Source: Moorella sp. UBA4076 (GTDB lineage Bacteria > Bacillota > DSM-521 > Neomoorellales > Neomoorellaceae). From it: 6,528 bases of DNA. The notes under the pieces were generated by a model. That model had not been told where the DNA came from. It searched no databases and saw only the letters and a list, made by a program, of their open reading frames with translations. Location: positions 16,170-22,697 of the forward strand of contig DFYS01000169.1 of the NCBI GenBank assembly GCA_002383405.1, read 5' to 3'. The translations under genes and the position numbers were made by a program. This document shows positions 4,335-6,528 of this stretch, in pieces (positions within the stretch are counted from its first letter, which is position 1; each line of letters starts with the position of its first letter).

Positions 4335-4742
4335 ATGCGTAAAGACTGGGACGAGTATTTTCTCGATATCGCTTTTCAGGTGGCCGGCCGCAGTACCTGC
4401 AACCGGCGGGAAGTAGGCGCCGTCGTGGTCAAGGACAAACGCATCAAAGGTACCGGCTATAACGGTGCCCCTCATGGTCTGCCCCATTGCCTCGATGCCG
4501 GCTGCCTGATGGAAGGGGAGCACTGCCTGCGCACCATCCACGCCGAAATCAATGCCCTGCTGGAGTGCTCGCCGGAGGAACGCGTCGGGGCCACCATGTA
4601 TGTTACCGATTACCCCTGCGAACGCTGTGCCCTGATCATCATCCAGGCCGGCATCCAAAGGCTGGTCTACGCCCGGCCCTATCCCGTCGCCCGCGACTGG
4701 CTGCGCCAGGCTGGCCTGGAGATTGTCCACCTGCCCAGGTGA
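4335..4742 (+). CDS. comEB: dCMP deaminase (ComEB family)
   Basis: A 135-residue cytoplasmic zinc enzyme of the cytidine/deoxycytidylate deaminase family that converts dCMP to dUMP, the substrate for thymidylate synthase. Motifs: N-terminal WDEYFLDIA (5-13), RSTCNRREVGAV (19-30), GYNGAPHGLPHC (41-52), HAE at 69-71 (zinc His69, proton-shuttle Glu71) and PCERC at 94-98 (zinc Cys95 and Cys98). The VTDYPC spacing is that of dCMP rather than free-cytidine deaminases. The start is ATG 4335 with GGAGG at 4323-4327. It is short: B. subtilis ComEB is about 189 residues. The same frame stays open for 47 codons past the TGA, with coding-like use (see finding). The name comEB reflects homology; a competence role is not implied. 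A riboflavin-type or tRNA deaminase is unlikely from the motifs. Confidence 0.93.
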   Translation: MRKDWDEYFLDIAFQVAGRSTCNRREVGAVVVKDKRIKGTGYNGAPHGLPHCLDAGCLMEGEHCLRTIHAEINALLECSPEERVGATMYVTDYPCERCALIIIQAGIQRLVYARPYPVARDWLRQAGLEIVHLPR

Positions 4743-4886
4743 GCAGACACCCATGCCGCCTGCGAGCGGCACCAGCAGAAGGATGAAAATGGCAGGGTGT
4801 GGGACTTCAATCAGAAACTGGCGCAGCTAGTTCCTACCGGCCTCCCACATCTCACCTCTCACATCCCACATCTATTTTCAGGGTAG
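4743..4886 (+). pseudogene. In-frame open tail after the deaminase stop (possible lost C-terminus)
   Basis: Reading on in frame past TGA 4740-4742 gives 47 further codons to TAG 4884-4886. The first 30 or so look like real protein: they begin ADTHAACERH and run through a charged, helix-like stretch ending FNQKLAQL, with mostly G/C third positions. The last part is translated CTCAC repeat. The total would be 183 residues, close to B. subtilis ComEB. This could be a C-terminus cut off by a nonsense change, a recoded stop, or chance. Confidence 0.4.
4841..4873. repeat. CTCAC/CCCACAT pyrimidine repeat tract
   Basis: Imperfect tandem units (CCTCCCACAT, CTCACCTCTC, ACATCCCACA) lie about 170 bases before the MazG-like gene. 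The opposite strand is purine-rich and resembles repeated ribosome binding sites. It is the longest of three such tracts in the window. Confidence 0.65.
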
Positions 4887-4965
4887 GATTGCCTGCACCA
4901 ATAAGGGGCCGCTACTTTTTTGCGATTATTACTGGAACGGGGTGGCGCCGGCTCCTGTTTCAAGC

Positions 4966-4971
4966 TATAAT
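4966..4971 (+). promoter_or_regulatory. Candidate -10 element before the MazG-like gene
   Basis: TATAAT is a perfect -10 hexamer, but the position 17 bases upstream (TGGCGC) is a poor -35. Transcription would start near 4978, giving a leader of about 65 bases that contains two competing GC-rich stems. Confidence 0.35.
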
Positions 4972-4992
4972 TGAGTCTGTTGAATATTATTT

Positions 4993-5043
4993 GCGCCCGT
5001 GGGGGGGTCTCCAGCCGGGCGCATTGACGGGGGCTGTTTTTTT
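4993..5043 (+). promoter_or_regulatory. Competing stems and T7 run in the MazG-like leader
   Basis: GCGCCCG (4993-4999) pairs perfectly with CGGGCGC (5016-5022). Alternatively CAGCC (5012-5016) pairs with GGCTG (5032-5036), which is followed at once by seven T's (5037-5043), a terminator-like arrangement. The two stems share base 5016. The T-run overlaps the proposed TTG start. The second stem is only 5 bp, so attenuation is speculative. Confidence 0.35.
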
Positions 5044-5350
5044 GCAACAGAAGATAATCGCCCTGCCCAAATTGGACAACCTGACGCCGACCATGGAATC
5101 GACCGCATTAAAGCTCATGGAAGAAGCCGGGGAATTGGCCCAGGCCATCGGCAAACTGCGGGGGATGAGCGGCGAAGCAGTCGCCATCGATCAAAGCGTC
5201 GTGCTGCAGGCCATTACCCGCGAGCTGCTGGACGTAGCCCAGACGGCCGTATCGTTGATGTATGTTCTGGAAGACCATTATGGCGTCGATATCCAGCAGG
5301 CGCTGGCAGAGCATATTGATAAACTCAAGGCCAAAAAGTATTTGAAGTAG
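5042..5350 (+). CDS. MazG-like nucleotide pyrophosphohydrolase
   Basis: With the TTG 5042 start this is a 102-residue, all-helical protein of the MazG-like family, expected to hydrolyse nucleoside triphosphates to monophosphates and pyrophosphate. The magnesium-binding motifs are visible: EEAGE at 27-31 (in KLMEEAGELAQAIGK) and ExxD as ELLD at 61-64, followed by a helix DVAQTAVSLMYVLEDHYG. It ends in a basic KLKAKKYLK. The start is uncertain: the frame is open back to GTG 4799, but the upstream part is not protein-like and translates the CTCAC tract. TTG 5042 is preceded 8 bases earlier by GGGGG (5029-5033), and the ATG at 5093 would cut close to the first motif. It lies between dCMP deaminase and an epimerase, so a role in nucleotide-pool cleaning is plausible. 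The substrate is unknown. Confidence 0.8.
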   Translation: MQQKIIALPKLDNLTPTMESTALKLMEEAGELAQAIGKLRGMSGEAVAIDQSVVLQAITRELLDVAQTAVSLMYVLEDHYGVDIQQALAEHIDKLKAKKYLK

Positions 5351-5357
5351 GGAAGGA
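5351..5357 (+). promoter_or_regulatory. Ribosome binding site deciding the wecB start
   Basis: GGAAGGA directly follows the stop of the MazG-like gene and sits 7 bases before ATG 5365. A TTG at 5362 is in frame one codon earlier but is too close to the site. The tight spacing suggests the two genes share a transcript. Confidence 0.65.
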
Positions 5358-5364
5358 AACCTTG

Positions 5365-6522
5365 ATGCCGCCCTTAAAAGTAATTGCTGTTTTCGGCACC
5401 CGTCCCGAGGCTATCAAAATGGCCCCGGTAGTCAAGGAACTCAACCGTCACCCCGGGGAATTCGCCTGCCAGGTGGCGGTTACCGCCCAGCACCGCGAGA
5501 TGCTGGACCAGGTGCTGCAGCTTTTCCAGATTAAACCCGACTTTGACCTGGATATCATGCGTGACCGCCAGACCCTGGAGGACGTGACCACCAGGGCACT
5601 GAACGGCTTAAGCGAGGTTTTGCGTTCCTCGACTCCGGACGTAGTCCTCGTCCACGGCGACACCACCACCACCTTTGTCGCCGCCCTGGCCGCCTTCTAC
5701 CGGCAGGTACCGGTCGGTCATGTTGAAGCCGGCTTGAGGACCGGCGACCGTTATGCCCCCTTTCCCGAGGAAATGAACCGCCGTCTGGCCGGCGCCCTGG
5801 CGGATATCCATTTTGCCCCCACAGCTACGGCCCGGGATAACCTGCTGCGGGAAAATATAGCGGCGGAGCACATCTACGTCACCGGCAATACCGTTATTGA
5901 CGCTTTACAGGCCACGGTCCGCCCCGCATACCGTTTCAGCGACTCCCGTTTGCAGCAGCTGGATTGGCAGGACTTGAGGGTCATCCTGGTCACCGCCCAC
6001 CGCCGCGAAAACTGGGGGGAACCCTTCCGGGAGATCTTCACCGCCCTGAAGGAACTGGTCCGGCATTACCGGGATATAGCCATTGTCTTCCCTGTCCACT
6101 ACAACCCGCAGGTGCGGGAAGCAGCAAGAGAGATCCTCGGTAACCAGGAGCGCATTTACCTCATCGACCCCCTGGAATATGAACCTTTTGTCAACCTTAT
6201 GGCCCGTTCCTACCTGGTGTTGACGGACTCCGGCGGCCTCCAGGAGGAAGCGCCGGCCCTGGGCAAACCGGTCCTCGTCCTGCGGGAGGTCACCGAACGC
6301 CCGGAAGCCGTTACCGCCGGCACAGTGCGCCTGGTGGGTACGGCCTACCAGGACGTGCTGGCGGCCGCCGGCGAGCTGCTGGAAGATGAGACGGCCTACC
6401 TGCAGATGGCCCATGCCGTCAATCCCTACGGCGATGGCCAGGCTTCCCGCCGCATTCGCGTTGCTCTGGGTCACTATTTCGGCCGCACGATAGCCAGACC
6501 GCAGGAATTTACGCCGGCCTGA
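5365..6522 (+). CDS. wecB: UDP-N-acetylglucosamine 2-epimerase (non-hydrolysing)
   Basis: A complete 385-residue cytoplasmic enzyme interconverting UDP-GlcNAc and UDP-ManNAc; the product feeds teichoic acid linkage units or other surface polymers (the B. subtilis homologue is MnaA). Two Rossmann-like domains of the GT-B type are implied. Blocks: FGTRPEAIKMAPV (10-22), VHGDTTTTFV (96-105) with Asp99, HVEAGLRTGD (119-128) with Glu121, PFPEEMNRR (132-140), TGNTVIDAL (173-181), TAHRRENWGEP (210-220) with His212 equivalent to the catalytic His213 of E. coli, FPVHYNPQVR (242-251), LTDSGGLQEEAPALGKPVL (286-304), and TERPEA (310-315) for UDP binding. Length is normal and the gene is intact. The gene lies 14 bases after the MazG-like stop. 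The hydrolysing NeuC/SacA subfamily is less likely because the full allosteric-site block is that of the WecB/MnaA type. Confidence 0.95.
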   Translation: MPPLKVIAVFGTRPEAIKMAPVVKELNRHPGEFACQVAVTAQHREMLDQVLQLFQIKPDFDLDIMRDRQTLEDVTTRALNGLSEVLRSSTPDVVLVHGDTTTTFVAALAAFYRQVPVGHVEAGLRTGDRYAPFPEEMNRRLAGALADIHFAPTATARDNLLRENIAAEHIYVTGNTVIDALQATVRPAYRFSDSRLQQLDWQDLRVILVTAHRRENWGEPFREIFTALKELVRHYRDIAIVFPVHYNPQVREAAREILGNQERIYLIDPLEYEPFVNLMARSYLVLTDSGGLQEEAPALGKPVLVLREVTERPEAVTAGTVRLVGTAYQDVLAAAGELLEDETAYLQMAHAVNPYGDGQASRRIRVALGHYFGRTIARPQEFTPA

Positions 6523-6528
6523 AGCAAT

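Noticed and set aside
5905..6474. Minus-strand frame of 189 codons opposite wecB
   Set aside because: Shadow of a strongly conserved epimerase, without a ribosome binding site or recognisable motif.
6501..6528. Sigma-H-like -35 (GCAGGAATT) at the window end
   Set aside because: It lies in the wecB coding end and no matching GAAT -10 is present at the required spacing within the window.

Overview
The window looks like a chromosomal segment of a GC-rich, spore-forming, thermophilic or anaerobic Firmicute. Moorella or a close relative is my best guess, from protein flavour and gene content; this is not proven. Almost all genes are on the + strand, with strong GGAGG-type ribosome binding sites and frequent TTG starts. 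The order mntP - ywlE-type phosphatase - rpiB - glyA matches the B. subtilis ywlD-ywlE-ywlF-ywlG-glyA segment, with ywlG missing.

Layout. 39-623 encodes a MntP-type manganese efflux pump, followed after 3 nt by a low-molecular-weight phosphatase with the protein-arginine phosphatase signature (627-1163). A 475-bp gap holds a hairpin-forming repeat (copy A) and a sigma-H-like promoter placed to drive rpiB (1639-2130). A 360-bp gap with a second, diverged copy of the repeat (copy B) leads to glyA (2491-3741), which ends at a strong hairpin terminator. Next comes a compact module not explained by housekeeping genes: a 29-residue hydrophobic peptide with a near-perfect Shine-Dalgarno sequence, flanked by repeats that can fold over that site, with a consensus promoter pointing back at it from the opposite strand. 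This has the architecture of a type I toxin-antitoxin locus (3830-4126). After a further inverted repeat come a dCMP deaminase (4335-4742), a small MazG-like pyrophosphohydrolase (5042-5350) and a complete UDP-GlcNAc 2-epimerase (5365-6522).

How the genes fit together. rpiB serves pentose phosphate interconversion, glyA the serine/glycine and one-carbon supply for purines and dTMP, and dCMP deaminase supplies dUMP for dTMP. The MazG-like protein probably cleans or balances nucleotide pools. The epimerase makes UDP-ManNAc for cell-wall polymers. MntP and the YwlE-type phosphatase belong to metal homeostasis and protein quality control.

The most interesting parts are the toxin-like module, the repeated hairpin element on both sides of rpiB, the sigma-H-like promoter, and the open reading frame that continues for 47 codons past the TGA of the deaminase.
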